A DNA stretch of 41,504 bases from Ophiothrix spiculata (Eukaryota; Echinodermata; Ophiuroidea; Amphilepidida; Ophiotrichidae). Made by a program: the position numbers and the translations under genes. Below are positions 1-11,238 of the stretch, piece after piece; the first letter of the stretch is position 1; the number at the start of each line of letters is the position of its first letter. Where the stretch lies: assembly GCA_000969725.1 (NCBI GenBank), contig JXSR01S059324.1; one strand, given 5' to 3'. The notes under the pieces are model-generated. The model was not told where the DNA came from. It saw only the letters and a list, made by a program, of their open reading frames with translations, and did not search any database.

Positions 1-310
1 CCCCCCAAAAAAAGGTGCGTCGCATGTGCTAATCCAGAACCCCTTCATGTCACCAAGCTTCTTTACCTTAGCCCTTACGGTTTAGGAGATATACTTAAAA
101 TAAAAAAAATATGCATAAATTATGCAAATTAGGTACTTTATATACATAGTTTGCGTTCAAATTGTACGCAGCACCAATTAGCTTCACCAAATATCATCAA
201 CATAGGGCTTACAGTTTCTGAGATTTGCTCCGGACAAGAGTTGCGGACGGCGGACAGTTTTAAGAAATGGTATGTCTCTTCCTGAAAAATTTTCAGGCGA
301 GACCAAAAAG

Positions 311-425
311 ACTAGTTGGCTGAGCTGGCATGCCACACAAAGCAAAACCCGCACCAGTGCTAGCTTCGAGGTCTATTACTTTGAACTCGTAAAACTTGCT
401 GTAGCGTGCCAGCTCGACCAACTAA
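311..425. repeat. Imperfect hairpin (MITE-like)
   Basis: The arm ACTAGTTGGCTGAGCTGGCA at 311-330 is matched, inverted, by the arm ending at 425 (GTGCCAGCTCGACCAACTAA). The remaining sequence from 1 to 560 holds no gene I can support. Confidence 0.7.
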
Positions 426-564
426 TTTACCGGTTGACTTTCTCTATAATGTGACCTACGCATGATGATTAAGTCTGACAAACTAACAGTCTATGAAAGT
501 ATGCAAGGGGCTTTCATCACACAAGCATGAAAATGTTCAGGTTCAGGATCCCGCATTTGTGGGT

Positions 565-930
565 GAGGTCAAAAGTCACATACTAAGGTCAAAGGTCATA
601 TGAGATCAAGTTGCAAAACAGGTTGAAATTGTCAATTTGGCCTCATTTGAAAAGTTGGAAGTCCGATTGAAACCAAACTTGGTTTATGGATATAGTATAA
701 TAACCCTCATATGTTAATGTGGTCAAAGGTCACATAACAAAGGTCAAAGGTCATATGAGGTTAAGTTGTAAAATAGGCTGAAAATGTCAATTTGGCCTAA
801 TTTCTAAAGTTAGTCTGAATGGAACCAAACTTGGGTTTTGGATATAATATAAAACCCTCATAAGTTGATGAGGTCAAAGGTCACATAACAAAGGTCATAT
901 GAGGTGAAGTTGTAAGCTAGGCTAAACATC
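565..930. repeat. Tandem repeat, about 2.3 copies of a 151-155-bp unit with AGGTCA direct repeats
   Basis: Units begin near 565, 721 and 872. Each starts GAGGTCAAAGGTCACATAAC-like, then GGTCATATGAGGT, GTCAATTTGGCC, AACCAAACTTGG and AACCCTCATA. Perfect AGGTCA-A-AGGTCA words occur at 586-598, 741-753 and 871-883, with further half-sites between. The unit is probably an interspersed or satellite family; the copies differ by roughly 10-20%. Confidence 0.85.
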
Positions 931-1206
931 GTAAAAAACATCTACATTTTTGAGGATCGCGTCGGCCAGGGGGATCGCATGGTTCCAAGAAACAGTATTT
1001 TTCAGCTTGTTCCCAGATAGCAAAGCTTAGTTGGACCAACTTTGGGCCAATGTCGACAGTTACGTTGGGCCAATGTACACAAAATGATGTAGGGCCCATG
1101 TCCTTTTGTCCATCAGGCCATCGTCATTCCTATATTGGCATTCTGACGGTTGGCTGAACGTTGGGCGAATGAAAAGCCAATGTGTTACATTATCATGCTT
1201 TGAGCT

Positions 1207-1788
1207 GTCCGATACTATTAGTTATCCCCTGTTTGTTCATGCAATACGAGAAAATATTAATGGTTTGGGTTCGTATCACACGAGGCTGAAAGCCGAGTGT
1301 GATACGAACCCAAACCATTAATATTTTTCGTATTGCATGAGAACAAACAGGGGATAACGAATTTATCACTCAGTAAACACAAACGTTGATAGCAAAAATT
1401 TGAAAATACTAGGACAAATACTTGGAAAATTGTTATTTTTATATTTTTATAACATTGAAATCAATTTTAGATTTGTAATTTTCCGGGTTTGATTGACAGC
1501 TATGCGCGTCGTTTCTATCGGCATCGCGTAGGACAACGCGTGGCTGTTAGTCTCGCACGCACAGCGGCTGTGCGCGCTTTGTAATACAGCTATCATGTTC
1601 CGAAAGCGATACGAGTTGGACAGGTGAAAGAGCTGTATGATACGAGTTTTCGTATCACATAGAGGATTTCGTATCACATAGAACTCTGAAGTTACAATAC
1701 GATACGGAAATATCCTTTTCAGTTATTAACCAATGAAATTGTTGTATTTTTATCTACTGAGTGATAAATGATAATATCGGACGGTACG
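1207..1788. mobile_element. Nested palindromic element with GTCCGATA ends
   Basis: The outer ends GTCCGATACTATTA (1207) and TGATAATATCGGAC (about 1773-1787) are inverted; a second pair TTTATCACTCAGTA (1362) and TACTGAGTGATAAA (about 1756) lies inside. The left part is a near-perfect 138-bp palindrome (1221-1358). The interior (1500-1660) is CpG-rich, and the word CGTATCAC or its complement recurs at least six times. Confidence 0.7.
1221..1358. repeat. Long near-perfect palindrome
   Basis: From GTTATCCCCTGTTTGTTCAT at 1221 to the inverted GAACAAACAGGGGATAAC ending at 1358, with a loop of about 10 nt around 1282-1292 (GGCTGAAAGCC). Arms are over 60 bp with very few mismatches. Confidence 0.92.
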
Positions 1789-1811
1789 CTTGATAATGAC
1801 AATATGATTTA

Positions 1812-1912
1812 CGCCCAATATTTATTGGTCTCGCTATGAGTTTTAAAATATTGGGCTCGACTGCGTCTCGCCCAATATTTTTGCAACTCATAGCTCGACC
1901 AATAAAATTGGG
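1812..1912. repeat. Hairpin element, GCCCAATATT arms
   Basis: The left arm GCCCAATATTTATTGGTCTC is matched by an inverted arm ending AAAATTGGGC at 1912. Each arm itself begins and ends with GCCCAAT/ATTGGGC, so it is palindromic at two levels. Confidence 0.85.
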
Positions 1913-2516
1913 CTCAATCTATCCAATATTGTATCAAAATCATACAGATAGCAAAGTTTAGTTGGGCCAAAGTTAGCCGATTATGTTGGGCCAACATTGG
2001 CAAATGATATCGGGTCTGTGATTTTTACCAAGTGGATTTCTCCCACTCAGTAAAGAAGTGGTACCCTCCACAATGATGGGAGGACACGCCAAGTATGTCT
2101 TGCTTTGCTGCCTTGTTTAAAATAGCACAGGCATTGCAAGAACACAAGTATACCACTACTGAAATGTACATAATTTCTGTGGTGTCTTGGTTCATTTTAT
2201 TTGCATATTTCACTTCAAAATCTTGAACTCAAGTTCATGTATTTGTAGAAAATATAAATTGAGGTAGAAACTAGCGTAAAATAGCTTAATTTGGATGAAA
2301 TTAACCCAAACTAGAAATTTATCTGGCCAAACAAGATAGGTCTATTAGCTCCACCCACATTCTATTACATCATGAACGTCAGTCTAATGTCGGTTTACCA
2401 CCCATCTGCCAACCAAATTACATGATGTTTATCCAACGTTGACCCAACATCGGCTCTGCGACCGCGATCGTGCCAACCATTGCCAATGTTGGCCCAACCA
2501 TGCTTTGCTATCTGGG

Positions 2517-3558
2517 TTTTAACACCAATTTCAGGTTTATGGCCATCAAAAAACAATATTTTTGGTGCATGTTGTGTAAATGGAAATATTCCATTCTATA
2601 ATCCACAAGTGTATCTTCCTGAATAAGAAAAAGGTTGAGTTTCTAGAAAGTGTTCATACTGAATTTGGCATTGCCAGTATTGTAATATGCCAGCATATGC
2701 TGGAATTGACATTTTACTTTCAAATTTTAATTTAACAGTTGACCAATTTACCATGCACTATACATATTTCTGGTGGCATGACAATGCAAATTTAAAAAAA
2801 AACCTGAACATAGGATTAAATGTGTAGCAATTGGCTGAAGTTTAAAGAAATGTTGGCTATTTGAACCAAAAAAAAACCCCACCCGAATTCGGGTTTAAAC
2901 TTGAACGTTCTCATGCCTATTTCTCTTTTACACCTACATGATGTCATGACACCATTTTCTAAGCAATGTTGGACAATTCAAAGTATTTGCCTAACAGAAC
3001 TTGCAAATGAAAGATTGTGTCAATCATGCTTTTACTGAACAAGAATTATTTCTCATTCACATTGATTACCAGACTCCTTGCTAACTTTCTGATAGATCCA
3101 AACTGAGGTTATAACCAGACTGGTCAATTTTAGGATTCAAGCTCTTCCAGATCTTTCCAAGTATTTGGTCTATAGCGAGACCTTCCTGGTTACTACACAG
3201 CACAATCTTGATCTTTCCATATATCTAATCTTGAAAATTAAAATTGGACATTCTTTTTAACATAAATTGTAGCTTGCCTCCTGATGAAGTACATGTAATA
3301 GCCAAAATGTAAAATAAACCATTTGTTTTTCTCAAAAAAGTCATGGGAATTGAAGGAAGGTTTTTTCAAGTGGTAAAAAGTAAACAATGAGAGTGAATGG
3401 ATTGCACAGTGTCATCAGGTAGTCTAGAGTTGTTGTGATCATCCCTACCACTTCTTGTACTTGACCTTTCTTCCACGCACCTTCACAATTTTTTAAAGAA
3501 TATACCACCATGGCTCTAAATGATATCACTACTATCTTGACCAATGTTGACAATATAT
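2517..3558. other. Non-coding stretch, no gene seen
   Basis: AT-rich sequence with an isolated 'TTCTCATGCCT' end at about 2911-2921 resembling the terminus of the element at 24827-24999. No splice-bounded coding signal recognised. Confidence 0.5.
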
Positions 3559-4222
3559 ATGTGATGATTCACACCGAAAAGTTGGACTTTGCGACGATCT
3601 GCAGACTGAGATATCAGGCTTTGAAGTTGAGAAGTGGTAAAATTTTCGTCTGGGGGTGAATTTGAGATTTTGTGATATTATGAATATTCAAAGTTTTAAA
3701 AATCTTCCTACCAAGCCGTTTTCTATAAAATTGCGAAAAAAAGATGATTTTATGACAATTTTCTAACACCGTGTCAATCTCCTTTTCGCAATTTTGTGAT
3801 CGGAAGAAAAAACATCCTTGAAAACAGGCCGTTTTCTCAGCTCAAATTTTCACTTCTCTGACCGACTGTCCTAGGTATGTAATTAAAGATATGTATCTTG
3901 ACAATGTCTGTGTCAAATTTGATGATGATTGAGTGCTCCCAAGTACCCGTTGCTAAGGAGATTTTGTGTATAGTTGAATAGTAATCAATAAAATTGATGC
4001 TTTCACAAACCCAAACTTTAAAGCCTGTTTTCTCCAATTGCTATTTTTGAAAAGTGATCAACACGCTCTTACTAAAATAGCCATATCTTCGGAACGGATT
4101 GTTGTATTGAATTTTTTGAGGTACCAAATTACTTGTGAAACTCTTAAGCTTTCACGTGATGCCAAAAACTAAATTTTGATGTCGGAACCAAAGTCCCCCC
4201 TTTCGGTGTGAGTCATCACATA
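3559..4222. mobile_element. Non-autonomous TIR element, about 664 bp, TGTGATGA(C/T)TCACACCGAAA ends
   Basis: TGTGATGATTCACACCGAAA at 3560 matches, inverted, TTTCGGTGTGAGTCATCACA ending at 4220. GGACTTTG follows on the inner side at both ends. Interior frames are broken. A related half-end (TGTGATGGCTCACCCGAAAG) occurs at 33642. Confidence 0.8.
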
Positions 4223-4758
4223 TCTCTAAGGAATTATAATTTGGGCATAAATTTTACACTGGTTATGAAAAAAAAAGATGAGCTTACACATGAAATTAAA
4301 ATCTCTATTTTGATTCAAGTGGCTGTTTGAAAACTGATCAGGTTCACACAACTTTTAAAAAAAATTCAATTCTCCTATTACTGTTATATTTTTATAAAAT
4401 AAAACACACATACATTCTAAAGTTGTCTTTATGTCTGAGACACAAATAGTTTATTATTGAGACAATAAAAGCACAAACAGTACTGATTTAACAACATGGA
4501 ATACTTACAAGCTACCGACTCAACTCTAGCCAACGATATATAGCAAAGTATGATGGTAGGGAGGATCCATACAAACAACAAGGTTTCACGGGAAATATCG
4601 TCTTGTATAACTAGGAATTACCAATTTATCAATAAAAAGTGGTTTGTTGTCAGTTTTTGTAATGAAGCATTTCATTCTTAAGGTTATCACTTTTGAAACC
4701 GGTTTTATAACTTGACAATAAATTTCACATCCCATTTCTTCAATCAAACTTGGCTAGT

Positions 4759-4900
4759 CTAAGGGCTCCGTCATACATCGCTGAATAGAGCCCCAACGTA
4801 CACTGTTTCAGTCATTCAAATACATATATATCGATTACAAAACCAGTGTACGTTATTTGTACGTTATTCGTACGTTTTGTGATGTGTGACAAAGCTCTTA
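4759..4900. repeat. MITE-like inverted repeat, about 140 bp
   Basis: TAAGGGCTCCGTCATACATC near 4759 is inverted as GATGTGTGACAAAGCTCTTA ending near 4900. An inner pair AACGTACACTG and CAGTGTACGTT plus three TACGTT words lie inside. Confidence 0.7.
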
Positions 4901-6520
4901 AATCAGTATCTCTGACATAATTTTACGAGTTCAAGATGTCTGTAAGACTATCATTGCATTCCATAGCCTTTACCCATTGCAATATGAGAACAACTCAAGG
5001 GCGTTTCTTAGTCAATATTTTCTGTATGGTAGGTATTTCAATTTACAGCTTGCTGAATTATGTGTTTACTACTAGCATTGCTACTACATAGCCACTGGAT
5101 TTACTGAGGAAACAAACTAGGTAACTACTTTTGACAATGTGCTGGTTTTGGTAAAACTAGCACGGTTGAAGCATTGTTATTACAGCACCAAGGGGTCCTA
5201 ACATTTGGTCCAATTTACCTTGCTCATAAACGAAAGGATGCAAAGAAACCCTAGCAAACTTTGATATAACTAGCTTTACCAGAACCTACCATTGTTGACA
5301 CCCAGCAAACTAACTACGTTATGTGGATGATACTTTTGTACAATGATAGCCAGCGCTATGTACACACTGACATAAAATAGACTCTATGTGGAAAAGTAGT
5401 AATGAACCTTACATTAACTGTACAACAAAACTTCTAGGTGAATTGCTCAAACTCTCTAATAGGCAATAATACAGAGGGTGTAAGCAATTCAGTTAGAGTT
5501 GCTCAATATGAAAATCCATACAACCAACACACTCTTTTTAGAAAACATAAAAGGCCAAATTCATGAAAGATAACAATTGCTATTTATATAGCTTAAACTT
5601 GAATTTCTATATGGATAGAAATTCAGATTCAAGAACTCCTATCCATATGAATAGATATTTAAGTAAGAAATTCAAGTAAATACTAAAGAAAAAGCATCGG
5701 CTATCTTTTATGAATATGGCCTTAAGTAACCTCACAGAGGGTGTGTGTGCATCATATGGATTATCTAACTGTACAAATAAGCTGCTCCAACATATATTCG
5801 CCATGATATCTCTCAAATATTGTCAGTTATATAAACATTATAGAAAAAGAAACATTTTTTGTTTTCATCTTTGTCATTTCCCTGGCAAGCTTAGAAAATC
5901 TGTTAACTTCTTGATGGAATAAATAATTGTACTACAATTTGAATTTCAAGCTACATCACATTCAAATATGCAACTAAGCCAAATAGCCCTGATCAATGGT
6001 TAAGTACTGATGTGACCAGATGCAATCAGTTCAGAATTAGGCTTACAGATTTCAATTTCATCAAACTTTTGACATATGATAAGCAATTTTGCTTTGAACC
6101 TTCTCACCACTTTCCTTAACCAATCTTTCATTACAGAGTACTTAATATAAATTTTGAGCAAAGAAAGGCATTTTATAAGCATAAATAACACGTCAATAAA
6201 ACCAACAGGAAAGCAGCCAGTATAAAATAAATAGTTTGGTACCGTAGCCATTTCATCTTGAAATGCAGACTTAATTTTATTAAATAATATTTTATGCACA
6301 AATCACAATGTCATGCATATTTTTTGTTCCTGGCTGGGTTCGAGCCCACTTGAAAATCTCCACTTTTAACCGATAGCAACTAGTTATTCTGAAATTCAGC
6401 CCAAAACCATGAAAATTTGCCACCTAATTTCCAATTCATTTGATATTGTTAATCAATGGCATTGTCAATCCAAACCGTGGTCTCGATTCAAAGATATGAT
6501 ATCGAAATGTATTTAATAAT

Positions 6521-6651
6521 AACCTTGGGCTCTATTTCACAAAATATAAATATTCTAAAGTTTGACATTCAAAGAATAATCCCATGTTATAACATTGAAT
6601 ATTTTTTGAGTCTGGGTTAGGAAATTGCTTTTTGTGAATAGGCCCTTGGTT
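6521..6651. repeat. MITE-like inverted repeat, 131 bp
   Basis: AACCTTGGGCTCTATTTCAC at 6521 is inverted as GTGAATAGGCCCTTGGTT ending at 6651, with two one-base indels. Confidence 0.7.
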
Positions 6652-8320
6652 GAACTACTGTTTGAAATTAAGAATCAAATTGTAAATTAAAACAAAAAAA
6701 CATTGGCATATAAAGTAGAAAACCTAGGAAGTAGGATAATACAAAAATTTACATAATCTTAATAGAATTCCATTTTAAAGTCAAGAATAAAGTACACTAA
6801 AGTCTTATAGATTGGCAACAAAAATATCACTAGATAGCAAAGAAAGTTGCTTTACTTCACCAAAAATGTTCAAAAAGCCATGAAGTTCAGAGAAAACAAA
6901 AAATCTGAACTGTACATATATGGTATACATCTATGAGAACTTCAAGGCTTTATGAATTTTCCACTCTTCCCGGTGTCCAATACTTAAAAATAAACTTGCG
7001 CGGTTACCTGATAACAGTACCCACAATTCTTGCACTCGTAACACAAATACCTTTATGTGTTATCATTTTGAGTACAAAACTAAAAAACAAATCTGCAGCA
7101 GCTACACATATTTAAAACAGTTTCAGGTTTACAGAGTACTGCCATGACATGTGATCTTGGTCTTAAAAGCAAATTATAAAACTGATCGGCTGATATTGAT
7201 GATCAATTTCTTCTTATAAGTGTTTTACTCTCAACAAAGATGGCCGCCAGGGTCACATGTCAAGACCTACGACGTGTTATCTGGCCGCCAGACCCTAAAT
7301 GTGTACTGGTATTGCATATGGACAAAACACACAGGGATCTTGACGGACCATACATGTACGAGCACCATTTTGTTCTTAATGAGTCCTAAATAATTGACTA
7401 CTATAAAGTCTTAATGGTCAACATATATTTGTTATAATAAAAGTAAAGTCACTTAATGTGATTTGTTGAAAAAGCAAACCAAAAATATGTAATGATTGAA
7501 ATTATAGTGGATATTGTAAGCTAAATTCAGTTGGAATATTGTGTCAACATTTTGTTGAATATTTTCGTGGAATTAATATTAATTCATATTATCAATAAAA
7601 AGTGGACAAACACACATTAAATTCATGATCAGGAATACAAAAATGGCGATAAAAACAAGGTCAATTTTCACCATTAAATTAGACCACAAAAATAATCACA
7701 TGTTGATGAAAACGACTCAAATATTATGGTTTATCTGTTATGTTTATCTTTATACACATTACATAAAAAAATGAAAAGCAATGAAACTTATCATAAAAAA
7801 ACAAACAAAAGTCTCATGTTTCAAAATATTGGAAATGCTTGCTCACAAATATTCATAACCAAGTAACTGATTCATACAAAATTACTTTATGCTTATTTAC
7901 AAGCTAGACAAAGCATCCCATACAGCTAGTGTATATGCCTTCTCTTTACATCAGCTCATAAATATTCATAAAATATACAGTTTACTGGGAGAGACAAGCT
8001 ATAATACGAGTACTTGTTTCAATCGATGACCGCCTATAGCTTATAAACACAAGGTATTTTGTGCAAATAAAATTTGGAATAACTCAACAAATGGCTCTGC
8101 CTGTAAATTTTAAAATACAGAATTACGATTGCCAACAGATACATTTGGACATGGCATACAACGTACAAACCAGTGCCTTCTGCATCGTAACAACCAATCA
8201 TTCAGAGAATTGCATTTCGTCATGTGAGTGCAAGAAAGTCGTATCTGCAATGGCTGCCATAAATTATATTTATTTAACACCTGATCACTAGAATGTAAAA
8301 TTTTGCTCAAAATTTCTCTC

Positions 8321-8403
8321 GTCTTATGTCAGTGGTTCTTGAAATGGTTCTTCAGGTGATGGTGTCACCTGAAGAACCATTTCAAGAGCCACTGACCGAA
8401 GAC
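8321..8403. repeat. Short hairpin
   Basis: GTGGTTCTTGAAATGGTTCT and its inverse AGAACCATTTCAAGAGCCAC flank a loop at TGGTG; arms of about 39 nt with three mismatches. Confidence 0.85.
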
Positions 8404-9169
8404 TGGACTTTATATAATGTGTAATCAAAATTTATAACAAATGGCAACTATTGCTGATACAACTTTCTTGCACTCACATGGCGATTTGCACTGCTAATGT
8501 GTGCACAAGCCTTAAACCATGCATAAAACATCACATGATTGCATGTTCTCTGAAGTGATTTCACCATTTTTGAGCACAAATATCACCTAATCTTTATAGT
8601 TCATAACTCAATGAATGCTGTTACAGTCCCATCAATATTTATATGGCAGCATCAATTTCACTGAGATAATTTGAGCATTGTTTAGAAAGCACTGAAATGT
8701 ATCCAAAAATTTGAAGTATTTAAAATTGATAAATTTCACAACAGTAACATAACTGTAAGGAGAAAAAGGTCCAATATTTTTTTTTTCTGAATACCAGTCA
8801 AATTTACAAAATTTCAGTGCAGGTAAAATACAATGCTGTGCAGATTTCAGATCACTAGTCATAAATTATACAATTTTAAACACAATTAAATTTTACCAAT
8901 TTTCAAATATCAGCACTTAAAAATCTTTTTCTTTTTACACATAAGATTCTTTCCTTTGCTGAGAGAGAACAAAATACAGGTCTATCAAAAATTTGGAATA
9001 TTCTTAAATAGTTATTATTTACAAAAGGCAATACAATTGAGGAAGAGCAACTTGAACCATGATCCATGAACATTTGACCTCCTGACCTTACATTATCATT
9101 GCTTAATGACATGGCTTCAAGTCAAGCCTCGATATCAGTTGCTTTCCGGCTGAGTTCATGTTCTATTCT

Positions 9170-9263
9170 TTATTCTGTGTATGTTGGAACCTGACCCGTT
9201 CTACATTTGCATTGCTTTTGCATTGCATAGCTTAAGACCAAGGCTCCAACATACAGTGAATAA
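9170..9263. repeat. Short imperfect inverted repeat
   Basis: TATTCTGTGTATGTTGGAAC is inverted as CTCCAACATACAGTGAATA, with about 50 nt between the arms. The only nearby minus-strand AATAAA lies at its edge. Confidence 0.65.
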
Positions 9264-10119
9264 CATACTGTAAGCCTTCCCTCAGAAGCGACAGTTTGAT
9301 GAAATGACCTACAATATGACCTTTGACCTATCTAGCACCCAGCATTACAGGTACAAATATATCAAAAGAATATACAAGTAGAAATGATCCAACAAAATTA
9401 AATTCAACAGTGCCTATCACCTCCTCAATTACAGAGCCTTCTGTAGTTGGAAATACATTACAATGTCATCATAAGTCATATTAAAGCTTAACAATTGAGT
9501 GGTTTGACCACCATAAACACTTATCACATATCTGGTTATCATACATACATACTTGAAATATTCAAGGATTATAATATTTTATCAATTTCAACACATTTTG
9601 TATTATAAAACACTCATACCACTTTCAACGACACTCACATTCCAATATTATACACTCTGATAATATGACTAATTTGTTGAAGGACATGACTAGCTAACAC
9701 ATTATAGGTCAATCTAATATTATCTTATTACAATACTACACTATTTGCACTTATGTCATAGGTTTGAATATTTAAAAAATGTACAAGTCTAATATATAAT
9801 TATGAAATAGTTGGTATACAAGATAGTTAAACTGAGTTTCTTGTTACTTTACTCCTTCAAAATTGATGACTGATTACTTAAAGTTGAATATCCTTCTTCA
9901 TGTAATTTAGTGGTATATAAGCGTTATGTAAGATATGACATCAGTAATATGCGATTCCTTTGGTGTTCCATCCAGCGGAAGGCATCTTTCGCATGGTTGG
10001 TCACATATCTCTTCCATAGAGATATTGTATATCGATTGATTTCTAATAGAAGTATAACATCCCCTGATCCCATTGCGGTAGTTCATGGAAACAAAAAGAG
10101 AGAGGCACTGTTGATCTCC

Positions 10120-10336
10120 TCAGACAAATGTTGAATAGGCCGCGCCATCTTGACCTTCCTCTGGCGGCCTTGTTTTTCTATCACCATATTGTCCTATGAA
10201 GGAGCCTTCTTCATTAAATTTACCAGTGTCTCCCTCTGCGTATTCTTTCAAACTGTCTGTTTCACTACTACCGGCTTCACTTTCATTAAGACTAGGATGA
10301 GAACCGGACGTCAAAGGAGCACCTTCATCTGTATTA
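10120..10336 (-). CDS. Terminal coding exon with FIGQY ankyrin-binding motif, L1/neuroglian family
   Basis: Seen: acceptor TTTCTTTGCAG| at 10337-10340, then one base completing Asp, 71 codons and a TGA at 10122-10120. The protein contains HPSLNE, TDSLKEY and KFNEEGSFIGQY, and ends AAYSTFV. Known: FNEDGSFIGQY is the ankyrin-binding motif shared by all L1-family adhesion molecules; phosphorylation of its tyrosine releases ankyrin and can recruit doublecortin. The C-terminus STFV fits a class I PDZ ligand (S/T-x-hydrophobic), as NrCAM's SFV end does. In the full 175-aa product FIGQY is at residues 150-154. The 3' UTR should run to lower coordinates; the nearest AATAAA on this strand is at 9174-9169, about 950 nt beyond the stop, and its use is unproven. 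Together with the other exons this gives tail and membrane span but no Ig or fibronectin domains. Confidence 0.95.
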
Positions 10337-10933
10337 CTGCAAAGAAACAAACCAACAATAAGGCATTTTTATCATAACAAATGATCAATTTATTTCCCCT
10401 TTTTTATATTTGGTAAGACCTGTAATATGTTACAGATGAGTGAGGGCCACAAAAGAGGGCCTTATACAAAACAGATCCATGAAACTGTTACAAGATGATT
10501 GTTTGAAACTGAAAGTGATTTAGATCCAAATATTTTATGCTTCTTATTCTGTATTGTATGCAATTTTCAAAAATGTTCATAACTTTATTTTCAAATGATT
10601 TAAGAACACCTTCAATTATGAAATAATAGGAATCTGTAAAAGATGTTCCATGTTATTAACAGAGACGAGGGAGTCATTTATCACTCATTTTTGATCTCTT
10701 CTCAATTGGAGTGAGCCGTCTATTAATAGTTCTTATTGAAATTGGAAGAAGGCTATACCATCATTCTGAAGATGTGTGTTTCCCATGATATTTCAAAACT
10801 ATCAAGTATGATTTCTTACATTCTGGTTGATGAACTTTAATTTATTTGCAACATCAATTCTGATGAACTTTTTCAAGTATTTCAACTTTACCATATAATA
10901 TATTTTCAATTGATATTAAAATATATCCTACGG

Positions 10934-11098
10934 CAGTGATTCTCTACTAGCGCTTTTTGCACATTGAGTAGTTCTGATTGGCACTTTTAATCTCTTATAA
11001 GACAAATAAAAAACAATAGAAAAAGGTGCATTTGGCGCTTTACATTACAATTTTTTCATTTATATGGCCCATTGTAAGAACTAGTTGAGAAAACCCTG
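10934..11098. mobile_element. hAT-like MITE (165 bp) with 8-bp target duplication, in an intron
   Basis: Ends CAGTGATTCTCTACTAG and, inverted, CAGGGTTTTCTCAACTAG are flanked by identical TCCTACGG (10926-10933 and 11099-11106). CAGxG ends with an 8-bp duplication are the hAT signature. It lies in the 814-nt intron between the last two coding exons. A relative is at 39260-39442. Confidence 0.82.
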
Positions 11099-11150
11099 TC
11101 CTACGGTAAAACTACAGGCTCTACTAAGTGAAGCTTTATTTGATACTTAC

Positions 11151-11238
11151 TCTCCTGGTTGGAATTCTTCAAATCCTCCCTCGTCCTTGAGGGGGGCGCT
11201 TTCTATATCACCTTTAAGTTGTTGTTCTTTATCTGATA
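11151..11238 (-). CDS. Juxtamembrane cytoplasmic exon of L1/neuroglian-family protein
   Basis: Seen: an 88-nt exon with acceptor CCTTACAG| and donor GA|GTAAGTATC. It encodes 28 whole codons, starting SDKEQQLKGD and ending GGFEEFQPG, with both split codons in phase (Val on entry, Asp on exit). Known: in L1CAM the matching stretch reads [20 protein letters not shown], followed by FGEYRSLE. Here the acidic PLKDEGGFEEF part aligns, but the tyrosine of FGEY is a phenylalanine and the YRSL sequence used for AP-2 clathrin sorting is absent. Inference: endocytic regulation through YRSL is not available to this isoform, unless a separate mini-exon (as in vertebrate L1) exists in the flanking introns. 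I did not find one by eye. Confidence 0.88.

Larger units (their letters stand above)
1012..2516. mobile_element. TIR element or nested pair with CCCAGATAGCAAAGC ends
   Basis: The left end CCCAGATAGCAAAGCTTAGT at 1012 pairs with the inverted end at 2516 (ATGCTTTGCTATCTGGG). A second left-type end (CAGATAGCAAAGTTTAGTTG) starts at 1944, so either one 1.5-kb element or a 573-bp element (1944-2516) next to a solo end is possible. Subterminal TTGGGCCAA words recur at about 1042, 1064, 1953, 1984 and, inverted, 2488. I see no clear target duplication and no transposase frame. Confidence 0.7.
4901..10119. other. Non-coding DNA downstream of the L1-family gene, probably partly its 3' UTR
   Basis: No reading frame here shows recognisable protein character; the longest (6000-6299 minus, 99 codons) is of low-complexity AT-rich composition. 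Short inverted repeats at 6521-6651, 8321-8403 and 9170-9263 are listed separately. An AAGATGGCCGCC word matching the YY1 consensus is at about 7238-7249, with GGCCGCCAG repeated near 7243 and 7282. Confidence 0.5.

Noticed and set aside
1-260. Repeated CACCAA..TAGGGCTTAC/TAGCCCTTACGGTTT words
   Set aside because: Probably an old diverged repeat; too degraded to define borders or family.
6000-6299. 99-codon minus-strand frame
   Set aside because: Lies in the AT-rich region downstream of the L1-family stop; composition (Lys, Ile, Phe-rich) is as expected from chance; no motif.
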